Origin: Shinella sp. XGS7
GTDB taxonomy: Bacteria; Pseudomonadota; Gammaproteobacteria; Burkholderiales; Burkholderiaceae_C
DNA length: 64,000 nt
Direction of reading: 5' to 3'
Assembly: GCF_020535565.1 (NCBI RefSeq)
Contig: NZ_CP084758.1
Span: forward strand, 2,865,001 to 2,929,000
Shown here in pieces: positions 26,838 to 36,490 of the stretch. Numbering within the stretch: the stretch's first letter is position 1; each line of letters starts with the position of its first letter. The notes under the pieces were generated by a model that was not told the origin of the DNA, did no database searches, and worked only from the letters and a program-made list of their open reading frames with translations. Position numbers and translations under genes: made by a program.

Positions 26838-28241
26838 ATGCCTGCATGCCTCACACCGCCCGCCATCAGCGAAGACCTGCTGCGTCGCTACGACATCGCG
26901 GGGCCGCGCTACACCTCCTACCCGACGGCCGACCGCTTTGTCGAGGCCTTCACCGTCCAGCAGTACGAGCAGGCCCTGGCCCAGCGCGCCAGCGGGGCCC
27001 TGGTGGGCGGCGGCGCGCCGCTGTCGCTGTATGTGCACATCCCCTTCTGCGAGTCGGTGTGCTACTACTGCGCCTGCAACAAGGTCATCACCCGCCACCA
27101 TGAGCGGGCCACCGAGTATCTGCAGGCCCTGCGCACCGAGATGGACCTGACCCTGCAGCAGCTGGGCCGTGCGCCCGGGGTCTCGCAGCTGCACTTCGGC
27201 GGCGGCTCGCCCACCTTCCTCAGCGATGAGGAACTGGCCCAGCTGATGCAGGACATCCAGCAGCGCTTCCGCCTGGCGCCCGGGGCCGAGATCTCCATCG
27301 AGGTGGATCCGCGCACCGTCACCACCGAGCGCCTGCGCCATCTGCGCGATCTGGGCTTCAACCGCCTGTCCTTCGGCGTGCAGGACTTCGACCCCGCGGT
27401 GCAGAAGGCGGTGCACCGCCAGCAGAGCTACGAGGACGTGGAGGCCCTGATGCGCGATGCGCGCACCCTGGGCTACGAGTCCATCAATGTGGATCTGATC
27501 TACGGTCTGCCCCTGCAGACCGCCGCCTCCTTCCAGCGCACCATCGCCCAGGTGGCCCAGCTGCGGCCCGACCGCATCGCGCTCTACGGCTATGCGCATC
27601 TGCCGCAGCGCTTCAAGCCGCAGCGCCGCATCGACATCGCCCAGCTGCCGGTGGCCGGCGACAAGCTGGCCATGCTCTCGGGCGCCATCAGCGGCTTCCT
27701 GGCCCAGGGCTACACCTATATCGGCATGGACCACTTCGCCCTGCCCACCGATGCACTCTCGGTGGCCAAGCGCCAGGGCCGCCTGCACCGCAACTTCCAG
27801 GGCTACAGCACCCAGGCGGACTGCGATCTGATCGGCCTGGGCGTCTCGGCCATCGGCCGGGTGGGCGTGACCTACAGCCAGAACGCCAAGACCCTGGACG
27901 AGTACTACGACCTGCTGCGCCAGGGCCAGCTGCCCATCACCCGCGGCCTGGCACTCAACCGCGACGATCTGGTGCGCCGCGCCATGATCATGGCCCTGAT
28001 GTGCCAGGGCCGGGTGGAGTTCGAGTCCATCGAGCTGGCGCATCTGATCAAGGTGCCGGACTATTTCCGTACCGAGCTGGAGCAGTTGCGGCCCCTGCAG
28101 GAGGCCGGTATGGTGCAGCTGAGTGCCGACGCAATCGAGGTCACGGCCCTGGGCTGGTACTTTGTGCGCGCGGTGGCCATGGTGTTCGACCGCTATCTGC
28201 AGGCCGACCGCACCCGCGCCCAGTTCTCCAAGATCATCTGA
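26838..28241 (+). CDS. hemN: Oxygen-independent coproporphyrinogen III oxidase
   Basis: Radical SAM enzyme making protoporphyrinogen IX without oxygen. 467 residues from ATG 26838 (no ribosome site is seen). Radical SAM cluster in CESVCYYCAC (C-x3-C-x2-C-x-C), RYTSYPTADRF near the N-terminus, GGGSPTF, and the C-terminal HemN domain. FNR control fits haem supply for the cbb3 oxidase when oxygen is low. Confidence 0.96.
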   Translation: MPACLTPPAISEDLLRRYDIAGPRYTSYPTADRFVEAFTVQQYEQALAQRASGALVGGGAPLSLYVHIPFCESVCYYCACNKVITRHHERATEYLQALRTEMDLTLQQLGRAPGVSQLHFGGGSPTFLSDEELAQLMQDIQQRFRLAPGAEISIEVDPRTVTTERLRHLRDLGFNRLSFGVQDFDPAVQKAVHRQQSYEDVEALMRDARTLGYESINVDLIYGLPLQTAASFQRTIAQVAQLRPDRIALYGYAHLPQRFKPQRRIDIAQLPVAGDKLAMLSGAISGFLAQGYTYIGMDHFALPTDALSVAKRQGRLHRNFQGYSTQADCDLIGLGVSAIGRVGVTYSQNAKTLDEYYDLLRQGQLPITRGLALNRDDLVRRAMIMALMCQGRVEFESIELAHLIKVPDYFRTELEQLRPLQEAGMVQLSADAIEVTALGWYFVRAVAMVFDRYLQADRTRAQFSKII

Positions 28242-28267
28242 GCCCCCCCACCACCTTCACTCAGCGC

Positions 28268-28962
28268 ATGGATGGAGCCCTTGTCACCTCGGCCCTGCTC
28301 ATGGGCCTGGCCGGCGCGCCGCACTGCACCGCCATGTGCGGCGCGGCCTGTGCCGGCCTGAGCCGGGGTGGGGCAGGGCCGGCCTGGAGCTTTCATCTGG
28401 CCCGTGTGCTGAGCTATGCCCTGGGCGGCGCCCTGGCCGCGGCCAGCGTGGGCTGGGCCGCCCAGCTGGGCCAGGCCAGCGCCCTGCTGCGGCCCCTGTG
28501 GGTGATGCTGCATATGGCCGCCCTGGGCCTGGGCCTCTTCCTGCTGTGGCGTGGGCGCCAGCCGGCCTGGCTGGAGAACCTCGGGGCGCGCAGCGAGCGT
28601 GTGCTGCGCGTCTCCGTGGCCGGCCTGGGGGCGGGTCAGGCGGTGATCAGCGCCCCCCCGCGGCCAGCGCGCGTGCCGGCTTGGGCGGCCTGGCGTGGCT
28701 GGCCTGGCCCTGCGGCCTGCTGCAATCGGCCCTGGTGGTGGCGGCCCTGGCCTCCGGCCCGCTGCAGGGCGCGGCGGTGATGACGGCCTTTGCCGCCGCC
28801 TCGGGCCTGGGTCTGGTGCTGGGCCCCATGCTGCTGGCCCGGCTCTTCGGCCAGGGCGGCAGCGCCTGGGCCGTGCGCCTGGCCGGCCTGAGCCTGGCGG
28901 CGGCCTCGCTCTGGGCTCTGGGCCATGGGGTCTGGGCCCAGGTGGCCGCCTGGTGCAGCTAG
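28268..28962 (+). pseudogene. TauE/SafE-type (COG2836) membrane protein gene with frameshift
   Basis: Starts MDGALVTSALLMGLAGAPHC with the GAPHCTAMCG motif of the COG2836 family, often found near cbb3 oxidase genes. The reading frame breaks after AGQAVISAPP at a run of seven Cs (28653-28659). Adding one C restores a continuous 231-residue protein continuing ASARAGLGGLAWLAWPCGLL with the expected later helices and ending at 28962. I treat it as one gene with a probable consensus error; a true inactivating mutation is possible. About six membrane helices. Role in metal or sulfur transport, or oxidase assembly, is unproven. Confidence 0.8.
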
Positions 28963-29036
28963 GCCCGCGGTGCATGACGCGCCCCGATGAACAGGGCGCA
29001 CGTCCCCAAGACTTATATAAGACTCAGGCCCTGGCA

Positions 29037-29042
29037 TAGAAT
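29037..29042 (+). promoter_or_regulatory. -10 of icd
   Basis: TAGAAT, 49 bases before the ATG, downstream of an AT-rich patch (ACTTATATAAG). A clear -35 is lacking. Confidence 0.5.
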
Positions 29043-29090
29043 CGCCGCGACCTTGTTCCACAGCACGCCCCGCGCGTCAGAAGCCTACCC

Positions 29091-30350
<1,260 letters not shown>

Positions 30351-30375
30351 GCGCCCGGCAATCCGGCCGCCCATG

Positions 30376-30419
30376 AAAAAAACCCGCGCGGCCGGCCGGC
30401 CCGCGGGTTTTGTTTTGTT
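30376..30419. terminator. Terminator after icd, usable from both sides
   Basis: AACCCGCG/CGCGGGTT with a GGCCGGCCGGCC loop region that can extend the fold; TTTTGTTTTG follows. A-tract on the other side suits the convergent 30440-30673 gene. Confidence 0.88.
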
Positions 30420-30439
30420 GGGGCGGGGAGGGGCGCGGT

Positions 30440-30673
30440 TCAGATCTTGCGGCCGCGGTACCACTCGCTGCCGCGCATCAGGGCCGCCTGCTGGACCTCG
30501 CGCTGGCGCTGCTCGGTCTCGCGGGCCAGGGCGTCCCATTCCTCCCAGCAGGAGTCGCTCACCTCCAGGCCCTCGATGCCGGCCTGCGGGCGCAGCACTT
30601 GGCTGGCGGCCCGCAGACGTTCGCTCAGGCTGCCGATCAGGGTGGCGGGGCGGGTGGGGGCGATGGCGCTCAT
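30440..30673 (-). CDS. Hypothetical 77-residue protein
   Basis: Start chosen at 30673 because CAGGAG lies seven bases upstream. Charged, helix-rich, soluble: SLSERLRAASQVL, DSCWEEWDALARETEQRQRE and a basic C-terminus (WYRGRKI). No signal or membrane segment. I do not recognise a family. It lies between icd and the lipid operon and is separated from the latter by about 120 bases, so it is probably independent. Confidence 0.55.
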   Translation of the reverse strand: MSAIAPTRPATLIGSLSERLRAASQVLRPQAGIEGLEVSDSCWEEWDALARETEQRQREVQQAALMRGSEWYRGRKI

Positions 30674-30791
30674 GGGGGTACTCCTGGCTCGCCTCCACTG
30701 TAGAGAGCCGCTCCCGGCCACGCCACCCGCGAACGCAGGGCGCACACCCCCCGCAGCCGCGGGGGGTAGGGCTGTCGGCTTCAGGCCGGCT

Positions 30792-31262
30792 TCAGCGTGC
30801 AGACAGGTGCAGGCGCAGGCGACGCATCAGGCTGCCCAGCAGGGGCACGCTCTCGTAGAGCTGGCGCGCCGGGTCCCAGTGGTCCTGATGCACCAGCACG
30901 CGGCCCTGCTCGTCAAAGCGCAGATGGCTGGTGCCCTGGATGCAGCGTGGCGTGCCCTGTTTGTCGCGCGAGCGGAAGTGGAAGTTCCACAGCAGGAAGG
31001 CACCGCCGCCGGCGCCCAGGGCGGCGTCCAGCACCTCGAAGCGGGGCGCATCCACGGTCTCGAACATATGCTCGAAGACCCGGCGGATGGCGGCCGGGCC
31101 GATCACCTCATTGAAGGGGTCGACGAAACGGGCCTGGGGCGCGAACAGGGTTTCCAGCGCGCCCAGGGTGTTGGGGGCCAGGGTTTCGTAGATGGCGATC
31201 AGGCGCGTCAGGCGCGGATCCTTGCAGCTCAATGGGTCCAAGGCGGGGCTCGTGTCGGGCAT
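30792..31262 (-). CDS. NTF2-like (SnoaL-type) protein, last gene of lipid operon
   Basis: 156 residues of the nuclear transport factor 2-like fold: YETLAPNTLGALETLFAPQARFVDPFNEV, then a beta-rich half (FLLWNFHFRSRDKQG, GTSHLRFDEQGRVLVHQDHWD). Such small cone-shaped domains act as isomerases, hydrolases or binding proteins, so the reaction is not predictable. It starts 12 bases after the SDR stop. A similar protein is found in related clusters with Cfa-like and DUF1365 genes. Confidence 0.8.
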   Translation of the reverse strand: MPDTSPALDPLSCKDPRLTRLIAIYETLAPNTLGALETLFAPQARFVDPFNEVIGPAAIRRVFEHMFETVDAPRFEVLDAALGAGGGAFLLWNFHFRSRDKQGTPRCIQGTSHLRFDEQGRVLVHQDHWDPARQLYESVPLLGSLMRRLRLHLSAR

Positions 31263-31274
31263 TGGGTGAATGGA

Positions 31275-32048
31275 TCAAAGCCCCGTAGTGCGGCGCACGG
31301 CGCCCACATAGAGGCGGTGCGGCAGCAGTTGTAGCAGCTTCAGCCAGTTGGTGAAGCGGCGCGGGAAGTGGATGTCGAAGCGGCCCCGGGCCCAGCCGCG
31401 CAGGATGTGCTCGGCGGCCTCCTCGGGCGAGATCAGGGCCGGCATGCGAAAGCGGTTCTGTGCCGTGAGCGGGGTTTCCACAAAGCCGGGATTGATCACC
31501 GACACGCCGATGCCGCGCGGCTGCAGCTCCAGGAAGAGGATCTCGGCCAGGTGCTGCATGGCCGCCTTGCTGGGCCCGTAGGCCAGGGCCTGGGGCAGGC
31601 CGCGGTAGCCCGCCACGCTGGCCACCAGGCTCAGATGGCCATGGCCCTGGCGTAGCAGCTGGGGCAGCAGGGGCTCCAGCACGCGCAGGGCGCCTACATA
31701 GTTGATCTCCAGATGGCGCAGCATGGGCTCCAGCCGGTAGTGCGCCACATCCAGGGCCTCGTAGTGCCCGGCGCAGTACAGCACCAGATCCACCTGACCG
31801 GCGCGCGCCATCAGCCGGGTCCAGGCCTGCTGCAGGCTGTCGGGATCGGACACGTCCAGGGGCAGGGCCTCGGCGCCTGCATGGGTCTGGCAGAACTGCG
31901 CCAGGGCCTCGGCCGAGCGGGCCGAGACCAGGACCTGGGCGCCCTGCTGGTGCAGCCGCGCGGCCGTGGCCCGACCGATGCCCGAGGAGGCACCGATGAT
32001 CCAGACGACGCGACCGCGCCAGTCCTGCAGCTTGGGATTGGCAGACAT
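31275..32048 (-). CDS. SDR family oxidoreductase of the lipid operon
   Basis: 257 residues. Cofactor motif GASSGIGRATA (about 18-28), the NYVGALRV region, catalytic Ser in LVASVAGYRG and YGPSKAA (Tyr-x3-Lys). The C-terminal part from about 195 is basic with hydrophobic patches (FPRRFTNWLKLLQLLPHRLY), suggesting membrane contact, as in SDRs acting on lipids. Position in the operon suggests oxidation or reduction of a lipid intermediate. Substrate unknown. Confidence 0.87.
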   Translation of the reverse strand: MSANPKLQDWRGRVVWIIGASSGIGRATAARLHQQGAQVLVSARSAEALAQFCQTHAGAEALPLDVSDPDSLQQAWTRLMARAGQVDLVLYCAGHYEALDVAHYRLEPMLRHLEINYVGALRVLEPLLPQLLRQGHGHLSLVASVAGYRGLPQALAYGPSKAAMQHLAEILFLELQPRGIGVSVINPGFVETPLTAQNRFRMPALISPEEAAEHILRGWARGRFDIHFPRRFTNWLKLLQLLPHRLYVGAVRRTTGL

Positions 32049-32073
32049 GGGGAGCTGTTCGCTTTCTGGGGTC

Positions 32074-32625
32074 TCAGGCGCGGCGCAGCGAGATCAGCAC
32101 CTCGCCCACCTGCACGCCGAACTTGCTCATGCTGGCGCGGTTGAGCACCGTGCTCTCGTCGATCAGGTACATCCAGTCGTCGAAATCGATGTCGTAGACG
32201 CTGCCGCGCACCGGCACCTGCAGGGTGTAGCGCCAGTTGAAGGCCGGCCCCACCGATTCGCCCAGGGCCTCGCCCACCACATCGTCGGCGCGGCCGCTGT
32301 AGCGGTTTTCGCCCAGGCGCTGCAGGCGCCAGACGCGGCGCTGGCGCTCGCCGTCGTCAAAGAGGAAGTTCTCGTCCAGCGTGCCGCGATCGCCCTGCCA
32401 GCTGCAGTCCAGCGTGGCATAGAGGCGCCGCGCGACCCGGCCGCCGCGCTCGCTCACGATGCCGTGGGCCAGCACCCGGCCGTCGAAGAAGCGGCGCAGG
32501 TCGAAGACGGGGGTCTGGCCGCGGTGGTCGGCCAGGCTGGGGCCGCTGGAGCAGCCGCTGAGCAGGGCGCCGGCAGCGGCACCGCCGCCGAGCAGCAGGA
32601 GTTGGCGTCGGGTGGGTGTGGGCAT
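32074..32625 (-). CDS. DUF3833 family lipoprotein
   Basis: 183 residues from ATG 32625. Twin-arginine-like start (TRRQLLLLGGGAAAGALLSGC) with a lipobox LLSGC, so likely an exported lipoprotein. The rest is a lipocalin-like beta-rich domain (FDLRRFFDGRVLAHGIV, DDWMYLIDESTVLNRASMSK) of the DUF3833 family, which recurs in clusters with Cfa-like methyltransferases. It might carry or bind a lipid in the envelope; that is inference. Confidence 0.85.
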   Translation of the reverse strand: MPTPTRRQLLLLGGGAAAGALLSGCSSGPSLADHRGQTPVFDLRRFFDGRVLAHGIVSERGGRVARRLYATLDCSWQGDRGTLDENFLFDDGERQRRVWRLQRLGENRYSGRADDVVGEALGESVGPAFNWRYTLQVPVRGSVYDIDFDDWMYLIDESTVLNRASMSKFGVQVGEVLISLRRA

Positions 32626-32650
32626 GGTGGTCTCTTGGGGCAAGCGGTGG

Positions 32651-33925
32651 TCAGGGTTCGGCGCCCGGGCCGCGCGCCCAGTGCCACAGCAGGGCGACGG
32701 CCAGCAGCTTGAGGGCGCAGGGCAGGGCCACATAGGCCAGGCCCAGGGCCTGCAGGGCCTCGGGGGCGCGGGCGCCGGGGGTGTAGCCGGCCAGGGCCAG
32801 CAGGGGCAGAGCCGCGCCGGCGGCCAGGCCCAGATTGAGCTTGCTGGCGGCCGTCCACCAGCCAGCGTAGGCGCCGGACAGCGCGCTGTGGCCGGCCCGC
32901 TGCACCAGACCGGTCAGCAGGGCGCCAGGCAGGGCCAGATCGGCGCCCAGGGCCACGCCGCTGGCCAGGCAGACGGCGAGAAAGCCGCCGCGCGCGCCCG
33001 GCGGCAGGGCCAGGGCGCCCGCAAAGGCCAGCACGGCCAGGCCCATGCCCAGCAGCCAGCCCCGGCTCAGGCCCAGGCGCGCGACCAGGCGCAGCCACAG
33101 CGGCACCGAGAGCGCGGCGGCCAGGAAGTAGGCCGAGAGGTAGAGCGGCAGGCCTTCGGTGTCCTGCAGCCGGTCCTGCACAAAGAAGATCAGCAGGGTG
33201 GCCGGCACGGCGCTGGCAATGCCATTGGCCATGAAGACGGCCAGCAGGCCGCGGAAGGGCTTGTTGCGCAGCGGGGCACGCCAGGCGGCATGCAGCTCGG
33301 CGGCTGCGGCGGTGGCGGGAGGGCGCGGCGCAGCGCGCAGCAGCAGGGCCAGGCCCAGGGCCAGGCTGAGCAGCAGCACGCCCGTGCTCCAGGCGAGGCC
33401 CAGCAGGCTGGGCAGCACGCTGGCCAGCAGCACGCCCACCAGGCCACAGCCCTCGCGCCAGGCCACCACGCGGGCGCGCTGGGGCGCATCGCCGCCCAGG
33501 CGGGTGCCCCAGGCCTGGTGCAGCACGCTCAGGGCGCTGAAGGCCAGGTAGGTGAAGACCAGGCTGGCCACCAGCCAGCTCAGCAGGGGCGCGGGAGCGG
33601 CCGCGTAGTCGCGCCAGGGCGGGAAGAAGAGGGCGGCAAAGCCCAGGCCCAGCAGCAGGCCGGCCAGCAGGGCCAGGCCGCGCACGGCGCCCAGGGAGCG
33701 ACCGAAGAGCCGGTCCACCCCCTGGCCGATCAGGGGGTCTAGCAAGGCATCGGCCGAGCGGGTGAGCAGCAGCACCAGGCCCAGCAAAGCCAGGGGCACG
33801 CCATGCTGCTGGGCATAGTGCTGGGGCAGGCTCACGTAGAGCGGCAGGGCCAGGAAGGCCAGGGGCAGGCCCAGGGCGCCATAGGCCAGGCCGGCGTGTG
33901 CAGGCAGGGCCGCGGGGGTGTTCAC
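32651..33925 (-). CDS. MFS transporter, GPH (sugar:cation symporter)-like, of the lipid operon
   Basis: 424 residues, about 12 membrane helices. I place the start at GTG 33925, which overlaps the stop of the chalcone-isomerase-like gene by four bases; an upstream frame exists but would overlap that gene. The motif LLLTRSADALLDPLIGQGVD in the first loop is that of GPH-type MFS proteins (also MelB and MFSD2). Since MFSD2 moves lysolipids, and the neighbours modify lipids, a lipid or fatty-acid cargo is conceivable but unproven. Confidence 0.85.
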   Translation of the reverse strand: MNTPAALPAHAGLAYGALGLPLAFLALPLYVSLPQHYAQQHGVPLALLGLVLLLTRSADALLDPLIGQGVDRLFGRSLGAVRGLALLAGLLLGLGFAALFFPPWRDYAAAPAPLLSWLVASLVFTYLAFSALSVLHQAWGTRLGGDAPQRARVVAWREGCGLVGVLLASVLPSLLGLAWSTGVLLLSLALGLALLLRAAPRPPATAAAAELHAAWRAPLRNKPFRGLLAVFMANGIASAVPATLLIFFVQDRLQDTEGLPLYLSAYFLAAALSVPLWLRLVARLGLSRGWLLGMGLAVLAFAGALALPPGARGGFLAVCLASGVALGADLALPGALLTGLVQRAGHSALSGAYAGWWTAASKLNLGLAAGAALPLLALAGYTPGARAPEALQALGLAYVALPCALKLLAVALLWHWARGPGAEP

Positions 33926-34467
33926 GCGCGCAGCTCCGGGCCCAGCAGCTGGCGGCGCAGGGCCGGGGCACTGGTGCTGGGGGCCAGCCAGATGCCGAAG
34001 AAGCGGCGGGCGAACTCGGCGTCCTGCGTCTCGGCGGTGGGACGGCCGTTGTGCAGAAAGCGCACGCGGCCCGAGGGTTCGGACAGGCCGGTCAGGCGCT
34101 CGCCCGCGCTCACATCCGGGAAGGCGCGGCGCATCAGGGCCAGCCACTCGCTGGCGCGGCCCTCGTCCAGCGGGCCGGCGCGGCGCATCTCCTCGACCGA
34201 GCGCTCGGCAATCGCCTCGCCCTTGAGGCTGCGCGAGTAGCGCAGCTCCAGGGCCAGGGGCTGGCGCAGATAGTCGCTGCCCAGGGGACCAGGCGGGGCC
34301 CAGAGCCGTGCCTCATAGACCTGGAAGCCGAAGTAGCGGAACTCGCCCGCGCCCACCAGGCGCGCCTCGGGCAGGGCCTGGCTGACCTCGGGCGGCGGCG
34401 CGGTCTGAGCCCGCAGGTTCAGGGCGGGCAGGCCGGCGGCCAGCAGGAGCAGGGCGCGGCGCTTCAT
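33922..34467 (-). CDS. Chalcone-isomerase-like secreted protein
   Basis: 181 residues from ATG 34467, which overlaps the methyltransferase stop (ATGA). Signal peptide at 1-20 (RRALLLLAAGLPALNLRAQ). The conserved core GEFRYFGFQVYEARLW, LALELRYSRSLKGEAIAERS and a late RFFGIWL match the bacterial chalcone-isomerase-like (Chalcone_3) family. Bacterial members probably bind fatty acids or related ligands rather than flavonoids. Periplasmic. Confidence 0.88.
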   Translation of the reverse strand: MKRRALLLLAAGLPALNLRAQTAPPPEVSQALPEARLVGAGEFRYFGFQVYEARLWAPPGPLGSDYLRQPLALELRYSRSLKGEAIAERSVEEMRRAGPLDEGRASEWLALMRRAFPDVSAGERLTGLSEPSGRVRFLHNGRPTAETQDAEFARRFFGIWLAPSTSAPALRRQLLGPELRA

Positions 34468-35702
34468 GCCGCGTCCAGCGGGCGGCGCAGGGTGAACTGC
34501 ACCACATCGGTATCGCCCTGGGCGAAGCCGGCCTCGCAGTAGGCCAGGTAAAAGCGCCAGGTGCGCATGAAGCGCTCGTCGAAGCCCTGCTCGCGCAGCA
34601 CGGCCTCGCGCTCGTTGAAGCGCTGGTGCCAGCGCTTGAGCGTCTCGGCATAGTCGCGGCCGAAGGCCAGCTGGCGCTCCACGGCCAGGCCGTGGCGCTG
34701 GGCCTGGGCCTCGAAGGCCGAGACGCTGGGCAGCAGGCCGCCCGGGAAGATGTACTGCTGGATGAAGTCGGTGGAGCGCACATAGCGCTCGAACAGGCTG
34801 TCGCGGATGGTGATGATCTGCAGGCCGGCGCGCCCGCCCGGTTTCAGACATTCGTGCAGCTTGGAGAAATAGGCCGGCCAGTATTTTTCGCCCACCGCCT
34901 CGAACATCTCGATGGAGACGATGGCGTCGAACTGCGGGGCGGGGCGGGCCTCGCCCAGCTCGCGGTAGTCCTGCAGGCGCAGGTCCACCTGGGACTGCAG
35001 GCCGGCCTGGGCCACGCGTTCGCGGCCCCAGGCCAGTTGCTCGTGCGAGAGCGTGATGCCGGTGACCTGGGCGCCATAGTCGCGCGCCGCCGTCATGGCC
35101 AGGCTGCCCCAGCCACAGCCCAGCTCCAGCACGCGGCTGCCGGCCTGCACGCCGGCCTCGTCCAGGGCGCGGCGGATCTTGGCCTGCTGGGCCTGCTGCA
35201 GATCACCTTCCAGCCGGCCCTCGAACCAGGCGCTGGAGTAGCTCATGCTGGGGTCCAGCCACTCGGCGTAGAAGGCATTGCCCAGGTCGTAATGGGCGTG
35301 GATATTGCGCGCGCTGCCGCGGCGGGTGTTGCGGTTCAGGGCATGGCGCAGCAGATAGACCAGGCGCCCCCACCAGGCGCCATAGACCACGCGCTCCAGG
35401 GCCTCGCGCTCGGCCAGCAGCAGCTTGAGCAGGGCTGCGAGGTCGGGGCTGTCCCACAGGCCCTGGATATAGGCCTCGGCAAAGCCGATGTCCCCGCTCT
35501 TGAGCGCCATGCTGAAGACGCGCCAGTCGCGCAACTGCAGGGCGGCGCGCAGGGGGCCGCGGCCCAGGCTGAGCTGCTGACCGTCGGGCAGGCTCAGCTC
35601 GAGCTGACCCTGGCTCAGGCGGCCAAGCAGGCTCAGCACGCGCCGCGCGCTGGCGGGCAGCGTCGAGGGAAGGGAGAGGGTGCTGGCGGTGGTGGTATTC
35701 AT
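34464..35702 (-). CDS. Cyclopropane-fatty-acyl-phospholipid synthase-like methyltransferase
   Basis: SAM-dependent methylation of an unsaturated acyl chain in phospholipid, giving a cyclopropane or a methyl-branched product. 412 residues from ATG 35702. SAM site VLELGCGWGSLAMTAA, and the Cfa signatures AHYDLGNAFYAEWLDPSMSYSS and SIEMFEAVGEKYWPAYF; C-terminal RTWRFYLAYCEAGF. It lies in an operon with a flavin oxidase and DUF1365, unlike stand-alone cfa genes, so methyl-fatty-acid chemistry (for example towards furan fatty acids) is a fair hypothesis. Confidence 0.93.
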   Translation of the reverse strand: MNTTTASTLSLPSTLPASARRVLSLLGRLSQGQLELSLPDGQQLSLGRGPLRAALQLRDWRVFSMALKSGDIGFAEAYIQGLWDSPDLAALLKLLLAEREALERVVYGAWWGRLVYLLRHALNRNTRRGSARNIHAHYDLGNAFYAEWLDPSMSYSSAWFEGRLEGDLQQAQQAKIRRALDEAGVQAGSRVLELGCGWGSLAMTAARDYGAQVTGITLSHEQLAWGRERVAQAGLQSQVDLRLQDYRELGEARPAPQFDAIVSIEMFEAVGEKYWPAYFSKLHECLKPGGRAGLQIITIRDSLFERYVRSTDFIQQYIFPGGLLPSVSAFEAQAQRHGLAVERQLAFGRDYAETLKRWHQRFNEREAVLREQGFDERFMRTWRFYLAYCEAGFAQGDTDVVQFTLRRPLDAA

Positions 35703-36490
35703 CGGCTCAGGAAGTTCTCGGGGGCCGCTGGGCGGCGATGGAAGGGCACGCGCTTGAGCCACAGGCGCAGCGCGTGCCAGTGAATGCGCAGCACGACGCC
35801 CACGGTGAGCAGGGGCATGCCGAAGAAGGCCTGCATCAGGCTGCGGCCGGTCAGCGGGTGCAGGGCGCCGCCCAGGCTGGTCTGCAGCAGCGGGCCCTGG
35901 GCATCGTCATGGTCCACGCGCACCAGGGCGTGGCGGGGCGGGCTGGCGGCGGCCTCGCGCTGCAGCTGGAAGCGAAAGCGGTAGCGGCCCTCCAGCGCGC
36001 AGAAGGGCGAGACATGCAGCACCTTGCCGGCGCTGAGCTCGGCGCCCAGGCGCAGGTCCGGGCCGCTGAGCAGATAGCAGTGGCGGTCGCCAAAGGTGTT
36101 GTTCACCTCGGCCAGGAGGGCCGCGGGCGAGCCATCGGCGCGCAGGGCCCACCAGAAGCTCACCGGCTTGAAGGTGTGGCCCAGGATGCGCGGATAGGTC
36201 TGCAGCCAGATCTCGCCATCGGCGTCGTGGATGCCCTCGCGGGCCAGCAGCTGCTCGAACCAGGCCAGGGCGTCGGGGCCACCCTCGCCATGGTCGCGGT
36301 CGGCGAAGCTCAGCAGGCCCCAGCGGTTGCGGCGCAGCCAGGGCTCGGGCTGCTCACGCAGACGGCGCAGGGGCAGCATCAGGAAATAGCTGCGGTGCCG
36401 GAACTCGTGGACGGCCGGGCGCAGGCGCTTGTGCCAGACCTGGCCAAAGCCCAGCAGGGCGCGTGCCGGCGGGGCAGAAGCGAAGCTCAT
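35699..36490 (-). CDS. DUF1365 domain protein
   Basis: 263 residues. Family pattern: HEFRHRSYFLMLPLRRL, LLSFADRDHGEG, YPRILGHTFKPVSFWW, AEVNNTFGDRHCYLL and KVLHVSPFCALEGRYRF. Its genes are almost always found beside Cfa-like methyltransferase and amine-oxidase-like flavoprotein genes. No enzymatic activity is firmly known to me. Overlaps both neighbours by four bases, so all three are likely made in step. Confidence 0.92.
   Translation of the reverse strand: MSFASAPPARALLGFGQVWHKRLRPAVHEFRHRSYFLMLPLRRLREQPEPWLRRNRWGLLSFADRDHGEGGPDALAWFEQLLAREGIHDADGEIWLQTYPRILGHTFKPVSFWWALRADGSPAALLAEVNNTFGDRHCYLLSGPDLRLGAELSAGKVLHVSPFCALEGRYRFRFQLQREAAASPPRHALVRVDHDDAQGPLLQTSLGGALHPLTGRSLMQAFFGMPLLTVGVVLRIHWHALRLWLKRVPFHRRPAAPENFLSR

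Noticed and set aside
28653-28659. Programmed -1 frameshift at CCCCCCC
   Set aside because: No downstream stem is evident and a second C-run defect occurs in clpA, so a sequence error is simpler.
30674-30745. Longer start for the 77-residue hypothetical protein
   Set aside because: CAGGAG is placed for the ATG at 30673; the extra residues are of intergenic character.
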